DNA of 64,000 nucleotides from Bursaphelenchus xylophilus (GCA_904066235.2 CAJFCV020000005.1:9977501-10041500); one strand, 5' to 3'; positions 34,555 through 47,700 are shown, counted from the first letter of the stretch. The notes: generated by a model not told the origin, from the sequence alone. A program made the numbers and translations.

Positions 34555-34690
34555 TTCAACTTTGTGCTCAAAATTTCGGCTGTTAGGCGAAGGACAAGCT
34601 AAAAATCTGGCATACTTCGCAGAAAACAGTAATCTAAATTTGTGCCAAGTTTCATTACATAAAATCTGAGCTTCTCACTTCAAGCCCTTT
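34555..34690 (+). repeat. Fragment of the long dispersed repeat
   Basis: CAGAAAACAGTAATCTAAAT and TGTGCCAAGTTTCATTACAT match the copies at 17.2 and 47.65 kb. Confidence 0.5.
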
Positions 34691-35712
34691 CTCAACAATA
34701 ACTCACTTCCGCTTCTATACTTCCTTTCTACAGTACAAGCCACAAAACAGTGGATTACAAGTACAATCGGCGTTCTACACCCAAAAACCTTTCGTGCAGT
34801 TACATTCGTTCCAATCCAATCCGTTATTCGGAAAATCTTCATTTTCGAAATCCTAATGTGGCATTTTTTACTTCCAAAATTCCATCTTTTTTTCCTCCTT
34901 CCAAACGCTTCCAGATTTTGGATGCTTTTATTACAAAATACACAATAAGATTAATTTGAGATTCGAACAGATTTGTAGATTGTGAAATGAGACTTTTCAT
35001 TAGGCGATTAAATTATGATGGAAACAGTGGAGGCGAACTATGATGATATGTGCCAAAAGGAAACTGGAGTGCGAAGCGCGGGGCTTACATCGCTCCGAAC
35101 CTCGCTTGACCTGGCCTTTCGGCGGATAATACCACGATAACGGCAGCAAAAGCCCAGGCTTAAACATTGATACCAGGCTTGCGGCAAGGCGATTGGCATG
35201 AGTGCGGGGCTTCGCATGTGCGGGCTGTGTTCGTAAGTCTCGTAAATACTACGTCGTTCGGAGCCCGCACTTGCGGTTCTGCACGACTTCGCCGGGAATC
35301 GGGAGAAAGTGAGAACACAAATTGGGAAAAACGGATTTTCGTCTTAAAACAGGACGTCACGGAAAAACATGAGAACTTTGTACGTACTTCCCGATGTAAA
35401 GTGCTTTGCTCAACTGTTGTGTTCTATTGTAAAACAAACAATAGAATTTCTTTGAAGCTTTAAAGGAGGTACGACCGGTTTCCAAAGCAGATATCACCCA
35501 AAAGACGTACATGTTCAAACATCACAGTACAATATAAAAATTGAGTGTTGGAAGGAAGTTATAATAATTACAGACTCGAGGTACTAACATTACAATCCAC
35601 GCTAGTTAAAGGATTTTTTGAAATCTTGAGAATTTTGGGAAAGTGCAAAATTAGGCAAAAATTCAAAAAAATATTTCCAAAATTCTCTGAAAGTTCCACA
35701 ATTTTCAGCGAT
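34691..35712. other. No gene recognised
   Basis: A stretch with short frames only. 35160-35300 is locally GC-rich without a recognised product. Confidence 0.35.
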
Positions 35713-38700
35713 TTAGAAGTGCACATTCCGTGTCATGTAGTACCTTGAAGTGTTATCCGAATACAAACTCGAGGGCGACACCCCCAAAGTTGGTCTATAC
35801 GCAGTAAATTGCATGCCACTTTGACTGCGCAACAAGCCCCGTCGACGCATCCGTGCGGCCGCCGAATCTCGTCGTCGTATCATGCCCATACAGACGATCG
35901 TCACACCAAAGATCAGCTAAAAATAGTTGTACATCATTCCATTTAATTAATTGACGCATTCCACTGCAGAAATTCCCAATAAACAACAAATTTTTTGAAA
36001 GAATTCTAATGAGAAAACGCTCTTTAATTTCCCTAATTTGGCAAATATTTTGTTGAGCTGGCCGAGATTCGTGGAATTACTGTGGATCCCCAACGAGGGA
36101 TTAGATGAAGATGTGGTGTGGCGTAATCCTTTTAGCGTCAATATATAGAGTTTTCACTTAAATTTGTGCTGAATGTCAAGAGGAATTCAAAAAATGATCT
36201 AATCCATTAATATAGTTGGGATTGGCGTTGCTAACGTCATCGCAACGCCGATGAGAATAGATCTTTCGTGCGCTTTTTGTGTTATACGACACAAAGGTGG
36301 CTAAAAGGGGAAAATGCCACGTGGATTTACGGGCAATCGAGATAAAAGTGATAAAAAAAGATTCCTGGGTACAACGCTAAGCTATAAGACACTAAAATAA
36401 AATTTTAGCTCTTTCAAAAAAAGGATATCATCTCTATATTAAGATTTCAAACAACTAAAGGACCAAACGTGAAATCTGAAAACGAGAGGAGTCAAAATCT
36501 ATACCATAACTATTTGAAAACTCTAAAATCAGCTGAAGGGGTCTAAAACATGGTAATGAGTAAAAAAATTGGGATATTGAAGCTCCGAATGTTTTAAAAA
36601 AACCATGTTGGAGATGCACGACATGTCGTCGCGACATCCAAGATATCAGTCCGTCAGAAAAATTATGAGAACACTGTCGCTGGGCAGATCGCGTCGCTGA
36701 ATTGAGAAGCAATTTGTCTTTTGCGCAACACAATTCATTTTCTCGGCGGCAATGCGACTTTCGATGCGACAGAGTGCTCATTACTTTCCCGACAGACTGA
36801 TAGGCGTTTGTCGATCTGACGGATTGAGCCTGGCTATTAAAGTGTTTTACATGTTAGGGTTTAAAGGGTCAATAAGACCACGACGTCCAAATAAATATAT
36901 CAATCACGACCATGACAATTTTAGAAGACATGTTCTAGAGCTAAGCTACTGAGAAATTCCTTTTCACAATTAACAAAACCAATTGTAAAATTTTGCAGGC
37001 CCAAAAACCCCAACGAAAAACTGAACTCACCACTCCAAGCACCAAGAATGCCGGTCCCAGGAAAATCAGGAAACTTCGATGCGATTCATCTCGAGATATC
37101 GTCTCTTCCCTCAATTCAACCGGAGCCAACAACGACTGCGTGAACGAGGCAACCGAATTGTCGTTGAACATGCTCTGTTCCGCCAGTACACTGTCCACCA
37201 AAACCGGGACCAAAGTGCTGTTCAGAGCGCAAACAGCCAGCCCATACTCTTTGTCCTGATAGTTCAGAGGTTCGGCAACTTTCAGGGCAAATGCCGTCTT
37301 ATCAAAGACGTCAACGGCGTTCTGCAAGTCAAGTTTAAGCTATATTACACCAGGAAAAATATTCAACAAAAAAATTATTCAAGCTTACCTCAATACTGAT
37401 CATACTATGCTCCTTCGCTCGACCCTTCACAAAGGCATATCCGTTCTTTTGGCCGCGGCTTTGCTTCGACGCCAACTCTCCAAACTCCAAGTACAATTTG
37501 TCGTAATCTTGGGCATTTCTGATCAATTCGGCAACTGTTTTGCTAAACATTTTCAATGTTTTCGACTTCTTATCGTAAACAACTTGAAGATCATTGACTT
37601 TAGGACACAGTAACCCTCGAATGCATGCGGTGTTCGCTTCGGCCATGTCACAATTGCATCGAAGATCATCAAGACATCCGAACTCACAGATAATCCCGGA
37701 TTTTTGCTTACATGACTTCTAAAAATTGGGGGAAAATAAATTTTTTTTATGGTACAGTGGGGGACCTGATCCAAAGGCAAGAAATGTACCATTTTGCATC
37801 CGGGAAGCGTCAAAAATGTTGCAAAATGCTTCCCTTTTCAAGTGAAAAAACTCCGATTTCAAAAGCGCGCCCGCTCTTTTTGTAAGGGTCAGTTCGAACA
37901 CATCCCTTCAAAACAAGGTTTTTTCACTTGGAGAGGGAAGCATTTTGCCTAATTTTTGATGCTTCCCGGATGCAAAATGGTACGTTTTTTGCCACTGGAT
38001 CAGGTCCCTCACTGTATTTGTAAGGACAAAGCAAGCGCATGCACTATTGTGCTTGTAAAGCACTTGTAAATAAAGGCCATGACTGCCTTAACCTCCCTAA
38101 CCTACCTTTCCAGGCTTTTTGTGAGGGCCGGCGGTCTGTTGATGAAGTCTAACTCCATCGGCCTTTACTGGCTTCTCCGTGGTCGCCTGGACAGATGGCT
38201 GACTAATGGAGACAAACGAAACCTCTCCAACAAGTGGACGAGTTGTTGTCGTCTCAGCGCCGCCTGATGTTGATGTCAGTGGAGTTGTCGTACTGACGAT
38301 TGATTTCGTTGGCTGAGAACGGCGAATTTCATCGGAAGACTCTAATGGCTGGCTGGATGAAGGGATCGGAGCTGGAATATGAACGAATTAGAAGAGAAAG
38401 TGGGAAAATACCGTAGATGAGAGAAGAAGGGGTGTGTTATCGCCAGAGGCTGTTAGTAATTTTTGTTACAGTTTTGAGCAGACTAATGTGGACAAAATAA
38501 GTCGAGGGGAGATCAAAATAAACTCAAATTTAACGTCAAAAAGTGTCGTGGAAACACGGAGAGACAACTTTTTGAAAACCAAAGTTTTACCCTTGATCAG
38601 CGGCCCAAAAAAAGCTTTAAAAATTTTCCTGGAGCTCTTTTCATTCCAAAAGATGAGTTTTTTATGCCTCTCCGATACAATTTAACTGCATAACTTGGAT

Positions 38701-41700
38701 TATTTTTATCTCCTTGCAAACTTTTTTTGCCTATAGAAGGCTGTTCCAACCATAAAAATAGTAGTGTTAGTAGAGAAGTTATATTATATTAAAACCACTA
38801 CAAATAAACAAAAAAATCCTCAAAATCACAAGTTAGAAAAACCTCCACCATCCCAATACACCCTCCCACACACCTGTCACCGTCGTTGTTAACGGTGTGA
38901 CGGTCTTTCTGGCCGTGCTCACCACCTTGTTACTCGGCTTTCCCGTCACTCGCACGCCCCGCGGGATGTCGCGCTCGAACGTCCCGTCCATCTCCATTGT
39001 TAGTTCGGTCGTTGGCAAGGGACTAAGCTCTTGCAGTGCGGTCGTATCCCCGGCCGGGTCCACGAACCGACCGCGGACCTTCTCGCCGAACGCACGACCC
39101 ACAATCCCATTACCTGATCCCTCGGCCGAGTTGAGCGTAATGTCCTCGATTCCTTCGGAACTGGAGGAGGCGACAGTGTGCGGCACGGGCTCGCGATGTT
39201 TCAGAAATTCGGTCGAAATGGAATGACGACGCGGCGATTCCGTGGACGGAAGGTCAACGTTCAAGGACTAGAACAAGATTTTATTTTCATTGGAAAACAC
39301 AGAAAGTTTTCATTCTAAAATACGATAGAAAAAAGAAAATAGATCGTCTCCTACCTGGTTTTGAGGATCTTTATCCACTCGCGCCAAAGTGTCGGTCAGA
39401 TTATCCAAATTCGAACTGAAATTGGGTCCATTCTCGGCTGTTTGTGTTAGCACTCCCAATGTAGCCTCGTTCTTTGAAATAAACTCTTTGTTGACGTTTG
39501 TACAATTGTCCTTTCCTTGACACTCGACCACCGGAACGAATGGTCGAAGAGGTGCGTCCTCGATTTTTGCGCAATCAATACAGTCGAGAGCTAAAATAAG
39601 GTGGTAAAAACGGAAAAAAATCTTCGAGTTGATAAATCACAGGTATAAAATCAAGACTTCATCGATAAAACTGATAAATTTTGCGTAATTTTGCATTTCT
39701 CGACCGAAAAATAGAAATTGTTGTACAGGGTGGGCCACTCGAAACTCCCAACATTTTTTCAATTATTTCTCCGCCAATAATGCACCAATTTTTATAAAAT
39801 TTATATCAAATTGAAGCTGGGACACCCCATTTCTTGTCCACTAAATATGGCCCGTCTAGCTTCACGGAGGCATCCGTACTGACCTTTTACATTTTCATTC
39901 CAAATTTTGGAGCCCGAAATCGGTGAAACTTATAAAATTTTTGGAATGATTTCCAGTTGAGTTTTTTGGAATTGGAAAATGTTCGCGCCTTTGGCTAAAT
40001 AAAACTCTGTAAGCAGCAAAAAAAATGGTGGCAGTCAACGGAATAGTCAAAATTATTCTTCAAGGCGTTGCTTTTGCGTTCTGGGATCTGTCCGACTAAC
40101 AGAGCGTACGTTTTTTCCGTACGCTTTTGGTCAGAGAAGCGAAAAGATTTCGAATTAGCGAGAGGGTCCGAGAGAAACCGCTCTGGTTGATCCAAAACCT
40201 AAAGTAGGTCTCAAAGTTGGAGCCATAACTTTTGAGCCGGTGGTCGTACGTTGATGAAACTTACAGGGCTTATGGATTACACAATTAGCTATGCAAGAGT
40301 ATAAAAACCGTCATTAAATATTACAGTATGCCCAAACCCGCCCAGATTTTACTCCAAAAACACAAAAAATCCGTATTGTTTCAAAGTTGGGCTTATAAGT
40401 CAGCTAGAAGTTCAGCTAGAATGCTAAATTTAAAAACGGCAAGTCTTGACACAAACGTCGTCATTATTTTGGAAAAATGGCAAAAAAATTTTGGCCAATA
40501 ACGTGCACAGTAAGCCCAAAAACTTTATTGTGCACCCCATTTCCGATCATTTCCCGCGCTTTACTTTTCGCTTTTTTCGATGAAAATGGGGGCTCGATTA
40601 TCCTCGATGGGGCTTCACAGTTGGGCCTGTAACTTTGTAGTCGTTGACTGCAGATTGATGAAATTTTACCAACTTATAGAGTGGACATTTAGCTTTACAG
40701 AAATATAAAAATTGTTATTTAATGTTACAGTATAGCCAAATCCGCCTTGATTTTCCTGAAAAAACACAAAAAATCCCAAAGTTTTTAAAGTTGGGTTTAT
40801 ACAGGGTGACCCAAAATAACGGAGACAAAAGATTTCCCGTTTTTTCTGCGACTTGTGAAGATTCATGAGTGATTCCTTATTTATACTACAGTACCACGTT
40901 AGTGTAGTTTTATATACCGGAAGTTTTGTTGTACGACGCTCTTGTGCCTTGAACCACATCAATATATCCGGTTGACTCGGAGCTTTCTGCCCGTGGGGTC
41001 TTTTTGCAAGAAAGCTGCCTTACTCAAAAAAGAAAATTCGGAATAGTTTGAGATTTGCTGTGCTTAATTATCATAATATGGCCTTTAAAACGAGCCATCG
41101 TACTAAGCTCAACTATCGATGGTTCAAAAGTTACAGCCGAGTATTTTCAGGCAGTTGAAGTGCAAAAATCGGCCTTTTTTGAAAATGTAGGCGTAAAGAG
41201 GAGTTTAAATGTTAGATAAGGCAAAATGTAATATGAGTTACTAGAACATGATTAAAGGAACACCATAGAACCAAAAGAGAAACATTTTGTAACTGCTACG
41301 GAATGCTATTTGGTAATCACTAGAATTCTGCCTTATTTTTGCCGTAGGCGGAATACCAGTCGAGCCGGTGGCACATAAAGATCGAAAGTGCCCTAGGCTG
41401 ATTCTCAAGAGTCGTATTCATAAGTGTACAGGAGCAGAATGCGCCGTTTTTATCTATCTTGTCATTTTGTTATCGATAACCCATCTTTCTCAAAGCCGCG
41501 TGCCATGGGGTAGTTCTGGCCGAGAAACTTGTTAAGGAAAATCTGTTGCAACCAGCAAGCAATCACAGCGTTTTCCAGAATTATTGTATTTATGAATAGA
41601 ATACGTTCTAGCGGTTTTAGCTTTATTCTAAAAAAACTGAATTTTTTATGGAAAAAATTTGGAAAAAATGGCGATCTTCAATGTTGAGATTGGTACCACC

Positions 41701-44700
41701 GTAGAAATAAAAACCGTAGCCCAGAAACCTACATAACTGCTTGCTTAGAGACGTAGTAGTCTAGCAAAACAAATGAACTTGCCATTTCTGCGGCTGTAGT
41801 ACAGCCATGCTCTACACAACACAAAGGAACCAAAATTGAGGGCCAAAAAACGGCGCAAGGCATTTTTGTTAAGCTGTAACTTTTTACTGCGGCATGATGA
41901 CTCCGCCAAATTTTCGTGAATTATAGACAAAGTCTTATAGAATATTGCCCACTGTCGCTTGTGTTTTTATAATGCCCGGGTTTCGCGGTGGGACCCTTCA
42001 AAAATTTGTCTCCGTTATTTTGGGTCACCCTGTAAGTCAGCTGAAAATTGAGTTAGAATTCTGAAATTAACGCAACGTGTGCTACGCAGTAGCGCCTTGG
42101 ATAATTTGAAAAGACGGCGTAATATTTTGACGTGTCCCGGATACTGTAAGCCCGGAAATCTTTTTGGGGGCGCCTTTTCTCGAACTTTTCTGTCCACAAA
42201 AGCGAAGGAAGAAGGGAGAGATACGGTAGAAAACGCGTGCATAAAAAGATTTCCGAGGTTACAGTATCCGCTACGTGTCGAAATGTTATACCCTCTTTTT
42301 AAATTATGAAAGGTGGTACTTCATAGGACACCCAGCTTTAATTTGAGCATTCTAGCTTACGGTTCAGCTGATCTATGAGCCCAACTTTAGAAATTGCGGA
42401 TTTTTTTGTCTTTTCATGCGGATTTCTTATGTTTTTGCAGTAACATCAAGGCGGGTTTGGGTATACTGAAATATTTAATGACGATTTTTATACTCAAACA
42501 GAGCTAATTGTGTGCTCTATAAGCCCTGTAAGTTTTATCAACTTGCGACCATCCGCTCAAAAGTTATGGCTCCAAATTTGGGCCCTACTCCAGGGTTTGG
42601 ATCAAGAGGAACGGTTTTTCTCGGACTCTCTCGCTAATGCGAGATATTTTCGCTTCTCTGACCAAAAGCGTGCGGAAAAAACGTACGCTCTGTTAGTCGG
42701 ACAGCTCCCTGAGGCAATAGGCTTAATTATTCGAAATTTTCCGAAATTTTAAAAAATGGGCGAAACTGTCTACGTGCATGACGACATCCATCCCGAAGAT
42801 GCATAGAAACATTCCAGACTTAGATTGCACGAGAAAACAGCTTTCGTTCTCATTCGCCCAAATTGGTACCTCGCCTGATTGAAATATGGGTTTAACGCAC
42901 TTGGTACGGACGTAAACTTTAATGTTTTAAAATTTTTTCCGCAAATTTGGCGACTTTTTTCTTGCCTTTAATCCAAAAATTTTCAAAGTCCGAGAAACTC
43001 AATTGAAAATCATTCCAAAAAATTTTTAAGTTTCACCGATTTCAGGCTCCAAAATTTGGAATGAAAATGTAAAAGGTCATTGCGGGTTCCTCCGTGAAGT
43101 TAGACGGGCCATATTTGGTGGACAAGAAATGGGGTGTCTCAGCTTCAATTTGATATAAATTTTATAGAAATTGGTGCATTATTGGCGGAGAAATAATTGA
43201 AAAAAGGTTGGGAGTTTCGAGTGGCCCACCCTGTACGTTGCGGAATGTCACAAAATTATCGAAAAGAAGCAATGTCAATATTAACAAAAGAATTTATTGT
43301 TTTATTGTTTCCAACCTACCATCGCTTGGACACTCCGCACAGATGAAGGGAATCACTTGAGCCACTTCAAAAGGTGGTTTATTCCGACCTTGCGAGTATA
43401 TTCCGCAAATCTGAAGCCCGTACTCGATCCCTGGCCGTGCTACCAACTCGGCATGCGTTTGATTGCCCGCGATCTTGATCTCCTCGCCCTGTAGAATCTT
43501 TCTAGCGATGAATGGGCGTGCTCCCTAAACAAATTAGGACGTATATCGTAGTATAGGAGAAAATTTGACGGAAAATTTATGTTTTTTGCCGGGAAAACTT
43601 ACCCGTTGCTCTCCCATTCCGTATTTTAGCACGTAATACATTGGCTCGGTCTCCGGCTTCTGCCAGACAACCATTGCTTTCCCTTCCTTTCCCCAAACAT
43701 CAATCAGACTCACACATTGGGGAGTTTGCTCTGAAAATGGCAAGTACAATATAAGTTGCTACTAGATTACGTCATTTTTTAACAGATTTTTGCCTCACCT
43801 TTCTGGCAATACCTCAGGTTCGGGAATTGCTCGCAATTTATCTCAATGCTCGCTTGAATATCAAAACTATCAATTCGAACACATCTGGGGAGCATTCGCA
43901 CCTCAATGAAGATTCGACACTTCTCGCTGAGCACGCCGATAGGCAGATTCAGATGCATTCGCGCTCCTCCTTCAATCAGCTCGACCCTCGGTTGTGTAAG
44001 TCGATCTTCAGGGGTCTGACAGCTGATTGGGTAGGCTACTGGTTGTTCGTAGCCGTAGATGTCGGCATCGTCGTAACCAAGAGGATTTTGCCATGTCACG
44101 AAAGCGTGAATGCTTTGGTTGTCGCTAGATTGTCGGGGTGGGTCGAGGTGGATCTGAAAATAGGAGATATAGATAGAGTGGGTATTTGCATGACAAAAAT
44201 TCGGGTTATAAAGAATTTTTCTCACACGGGAAGGGTAACTCTCAGCGGTTGTTGAAAGTTGGCTAAAATTTATATTGACATGACCGACAAATACAATGGG
44301 GGACCTGATCCAGTGGCAATAAATGTGCCATTTTGCTTCCAGGAAGTATCAAAAAATGTGGCAAAATACCTCCCCCTCCAAGTGAAAAACTCAGGTTTCA
44401 AAAGCACGCCCGCTCTTTTTGTGAGGGAAAGGGCGCGCCCTTCAAAACGAAGTTTTTTCGCTTGGAGAGGGAAACATTTTGCCACATTTTTGATACTTCC
44501 CGGATGCAAAATGGTACGTTTTTGCCTCTGGGTCAGGTCTGCTTATAAAACTCATTAGAGCAATCGTTTCCTTACCGATTCCGGTGGGACCACAAATTTA
44601 GGCAATTCCACTGGAATAGCTCTCGGCCTAAACGTCACCAGCTGTAACGAGGGGTCAGTTGACCTCAATACAATCATTGTTCGGAACTGATAGTCTCGAC

Positions 44701-45246
44701 ATGCATCAGGGACGTTGAATTGGATACTCGGCGATGAGCTGGCTCCCTGAAGATTTTCTAGTCGTTATTTTGTCGCAGTTTGACTTTGCATTCAATTATA
44801 AGAGTGTTTTATTTGCCCTACCGCAAAGCTCCAATGTTCAGCTTCGCCGCTGATTGTAGAGAACTCAAAAATGTAAATAAAGGCTCCATTATATGGCTCC
44901 ATTTTGATGAGGACTGTTCGGACGTCCTTGTATACCGTTTCGACTTGTGGAACGGTGTTTACTGTGTTTTCTGAAGGTCAATAGATTAGAAAAGGGTTTT
45001 CCAAATTCCAAGGGCAATATCTTGTACAAATCGCTTACTTTTTAGCATTTCCTCTGTCACCATTTCGCAAGGCTGTAGTTCCAAGGACAGCGGGCAATTG
45101 CAATATACCGCTTTCGGCGTTCCGGCCGTCACACACTTCATATAACATTCTATCGAACATTTCGCCCGTTTACTGATTTCTATAGCGGAAATAGAGCTGA
45201 TCATGCATAGTAATGGCAATATTAGACCATGCCAAGGTTTTTTCAT
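35713..45246 (-). CDS. Large type I receptor-like protein: FN3-like modules, mucin-like region, Cys-rich module
   Basis: Twelve exons join with consistent phases: 45246-45039, 44970-44822, 44746-44576, 44153-43799, 43730-43603, 43524-43320, 39590-39355, 39267-38874, 38371-38106, 37718-37389, 37321-37031 and 35916-35713 (978 residues). Seen: a signal peptide (~1-21); a Cys-rich segment with C30, C34 and a CNC near 50 (two-disulphide-like); fibronectin-III-like beta-rich segments (~75-400) with FVTWQNP, VVWQKPETEP and YGLQICGIYS; Asn/Cys stretch CQGKDNCTN; a Ser/Thr-rich region (~485-704); a second Cys-rich module (SCKQKSG...CNCD); a long extracellular region; a TM helix (~898-924); and a short basic tail RRRDSAAARMRRR. 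The FN3 reading is by pattern. No orthologue is recognised; adhesion or guidance-receptor function is inference. Intron 6 (~3.7 kb) holds nested transposons. Confidence 0.85.
36644..36802. mobile_element. MITE class A copy, intronic, well preserved
   Basis: Left TATCAGTCCGTCAGAAAAAT, right CATTACTTTCCCGACAGACT followed by GATA. It lies in the last intron of the large receptor-like gene. Confidence 0.9.
37755..38014. mobile_element. Palindromic 250-bp MITE, copy 2
   Basis: CAGTGGGGGACCTGATCCAA to GGATCAGGTCCCTCACTG, flanked by TA at 37753 and 38015. The halves are near-perfect complements. It lies in intron 9 of the receptor-like gene. Confidence 0.9.
39726..43233. mobile_element. Tc1/mariner-like inverted-repeat element carrying a second element
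   Basis: Ends CAGGGTGGGCCACTCGAAAC and its exact complement, flanked by TA (39724, 43234). The arms are inverted copies of each other for roughly 1 kb: the segment GGACAAGAAATGGGGTGTC near 43.1 kb and GACACCCCATTTCTTGTCC near 39.8 kb, and GGTCAGAGAAGCGAAAAGAT near 40.1 kb against its complement near 42.65 kb. No intact transposase is seen. A separate element (40802-42032) is inserted near its centre. All of it lies in intron 6 of the receptor-like gene. Confidence 0.85.
40802..42032. mobile_element. Tc1/mariner-like element nested in the larger one
   Basis: 1231 bp, ends CAGGGTGACCCAAAATAACG and its complement, flanked by TA (40800, 42033). Frames inside are short and broken. No transposase motif was recognised. 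Confidence 0.88.
44294..44544. mobile_element. Palindromic 250-bp MITE, copy 3
   Basis: CAATGGGGGACCTGATCCAG, centre AGGGAAAGGGCGCGCCCTTC, right arm GCAAAATGGTACGTTTTTGC. It lies in intron 3 of the receptor-like gene. The right terminus is eroded. Confidence 0.85.
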
Positions 45247-45885
45247 CACTGAAAAACGAAAGTGAAATTTTGCGAACAGTCAAAAAATGACCTCAAATAA
45301 ACGAGGCTCAATGCGTATAATACCGTTATAAATCATTATCCCGCAGTAATTACGGAGAAAAATCGAATTCCAATAATCTGGGGAGCCTGAGAAAGGCGGC
45401 TCGCAGAAAGTTTCCCGCTCCAACCCCCGTTAATTATACAGTTTAATTGTATTCAAATACCGGCGGATTGAGAGTCGTAAAATTCCGCATGGAAAAAGCG
45501 GGGCCGCCACCCGTTTTCCCGCTGAATGGCGAGCAAAAGTGGTCGGTAAAATAGCCGGACATTCCGTCAAAAAAACGGGGTAGTTAACTGTTGCGCACTG
45601 TTCTTGTATAGCCGGCTATTGCGTGTTTGGGGCGAGTGGCTAGTTAGCAGCGTGTTGCGACAGGAGCGGAGGAAAGTGATTGTTTTTTGCAAATAGTTAA
45701 GCAACGGTGCTTGGTCACGGGTGAAATGGTCATAGAACATTTTAAAGGTGTTATAGGACGTAATTATGCGGTTTTAATGCACTTTCGCTCCAAATTAGAC
45801 TATGCGTAAGGATTTGTAGCTAATTTTGAAGGGAAAGAACCAAAGATTAATTCAAAAAGTCAAAAGAGTAATGTATAGCGTAATA
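45247..45885. other. Upstream region of the large receptor-like gene
   Basis: A CAG just before the start codon (TTTTTCAGTGATG on the minus strand) could be a trans-splice acceptor or a normal acceptor. No other feature. Confidence 0.35.
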
Positions 45886-45930
45886 TATCAGTCTATCGGG
45901 AAAATAATGTGGATTCGTCGCCCAGGAGAC
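45886..45930. mobile_element. MITE class B left-end fragment
   Basis: TATATCAGTCTATCGGGAAA then ATAATGTGGATTCGTCGC. No matching right end nearby. Confidence 0.7.
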
Positions 45931-46555
45931 CTCCAAAATTGTCCACTATCTCCGTTGCGTTTTCTAAAGAAAGCCATGATTTTTAGAAACTGAAACATGG
46001 CCTTGGTGGAGATTCTGTAAGATTTTATAAAAATATATGGGCACAGCTCCTCAGGCACTCTCTTTTTTCCCACCGTAAGCGGTAAGTAGCGGTATATAAA
46101 AATTCCAAAGAAGGAACCCAAAAAATCCAAAAAATAATAAAAACAAAATCCTAAGGCGACTCTCTCCCCACGAATTTGCATATACGTGGGGCGCAATACA
46201 TTAGACGGGAAGCGACGGAAATGTTCGCTTTAACAAGGGCGCGCACGCGCATTTTCACGCTTGATTCGATCAGTAAACTCATAACCACATCAAAAAGGAT
46301 ACAAAGCAAAAATATTTGCGCGAGAACAGATAAAGCAAATAACAACAACGTCGTTTTGGGGGTCTCAAAACACCCCGCAAGACGTTGGTGGTGGGGGAAA
46401 CCGGAAAGGCGGATATTCTGGGATGCGTTCGGGAGGATGAGTGATTGTGCAACCGGCAAGAAGTGGAATTCAGTGGGGTTGCAAGCAACGTCGAGGATGG
46501 GGATTCTGCGAATTTGGGGGCAACGGAATTGGGCCTAGGAATAAGGGAAGATGCC

Positions 46556-46600
46556 ATGAGTCTGTCGGGAAAATAATAAGCATGTCGCATCAAAAATTGT
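46556..46600. mobile_element. MITE class A left-end fragment
   Basis: ATGAGTCTGTCGGGAAAATA then ATAAGCATGTCGCATCAAAA. The remainder is missing. Confidence 0.7.
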
Positions 46601-47204
46601 GAAACGTTAGGCTGCAAAAGGATAGTCGTTTGCAGGATGCTTAAAGAGTGGATTGTCCGCAGCGCTCGCCCACAAATCCTGCAACCCCCGTGTCGTCCCC
46701 ATTGCCAACTGAGTCACTCGCCAAGATTGGCGTCATCACGGAGAAAACGGTGAATGCAACGGGAAAAATGCGATTTTCTTGCGGATTTCAATTGAATGAA
46801 ATGTGTAACGTACCTTGCGGCATCGCCCCTTCCCTTTTTTCCCCCACCACAAAATTCTCAATGTTTTTTGGCGCCGAGAACGGCGCAATAATTAATAAGA
46901 ATCATTTTTATTGCGCCAAAGTTTCGAGAAGAGGTTCGTCTTCAACGCGCCGCTCTTATTTCCATCAAAAAGTGCGTCAAGAGGAAGATGCACAGAGACC
47001 AGACCATGTTGAATGACCGTCTTTGAATATTCCACAATGTGGAGCAGTGTGTGAAGTGGAGGGGATGATGAAACGGCTGGGCAGTCAGGAAATTTGCGAT
47101 AAACATTTGCAGATCAACGTCAAGAGGTTTCTAGGTCTAGACGTCGACTGTATTTGACGGTGTGGGGCAAAAAATGACCTTCTGTTAGAAGCTATCAGTA
47201 TATA

Positions 47205-47700
47205 ACAATTCCTGAAAGTTTTAGCTCGCGCTTTTCAGGGACGGCCGAAATATTCAGCGATCCTTGTGGCCGAGAGATCACGCGGAGCGCGGAGAACGAC
47301 CAAAGAGAAGAAAACTTTTTGGCTGTTGCAAGTTTCAAGCGGAAAAATTGTAGGAACATTGCGCTCTACGGTAGAAATGGTCGTCAAAATTTTTTATGCC
47401 AAAACTTTAGTTCAAAATTCGCAAAAAAAAGCTGAATTTTTTTGCGAAATTTGACCTGAAAATGTCGGTCATTTCTGCAAAGCGTCAGATAAGAATTCCG
47501 GATACTAGTCCTTCTGGAAAGCCGCCGGAAATATTTTTGTCCATTGCACTGTGCGAAAAGCAAGAAATTCCACAGTGCGAAGAAAAGTTTTGTTTTCTTA
47601 CGGTTCCATCCGGCGACTTTCCGGAAGGACTAGCACATCCTAGAAAACAGTAATCTAAATTTTCGCCAAGTTTCATCTGTGAGCACAAGCTGGCGGAAAC
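47205..47700 (+). repeat. Copy of the long dispersed repeat
   Basis: TGCGCTCTACGGTAGAAATG and AGAAAACAGTAATCTAAATT match other copies. This copy is interrupted by the small element at 47515-47633. Confidence 0.6.
47515..47633. mobile_element. Small inverted-repeat element inside the dispersed repeat
   Basis: 24-bp arms: CTAGTCCTTCTGGAAAGCCG (47515-) and CGACTTTCCGGAAGGACTAG (-47633) pair with about two mismatches. Inside lies a second short inverted repeat, GCACTGTGCG / CACAGTGCG. Confidence 0.75.
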
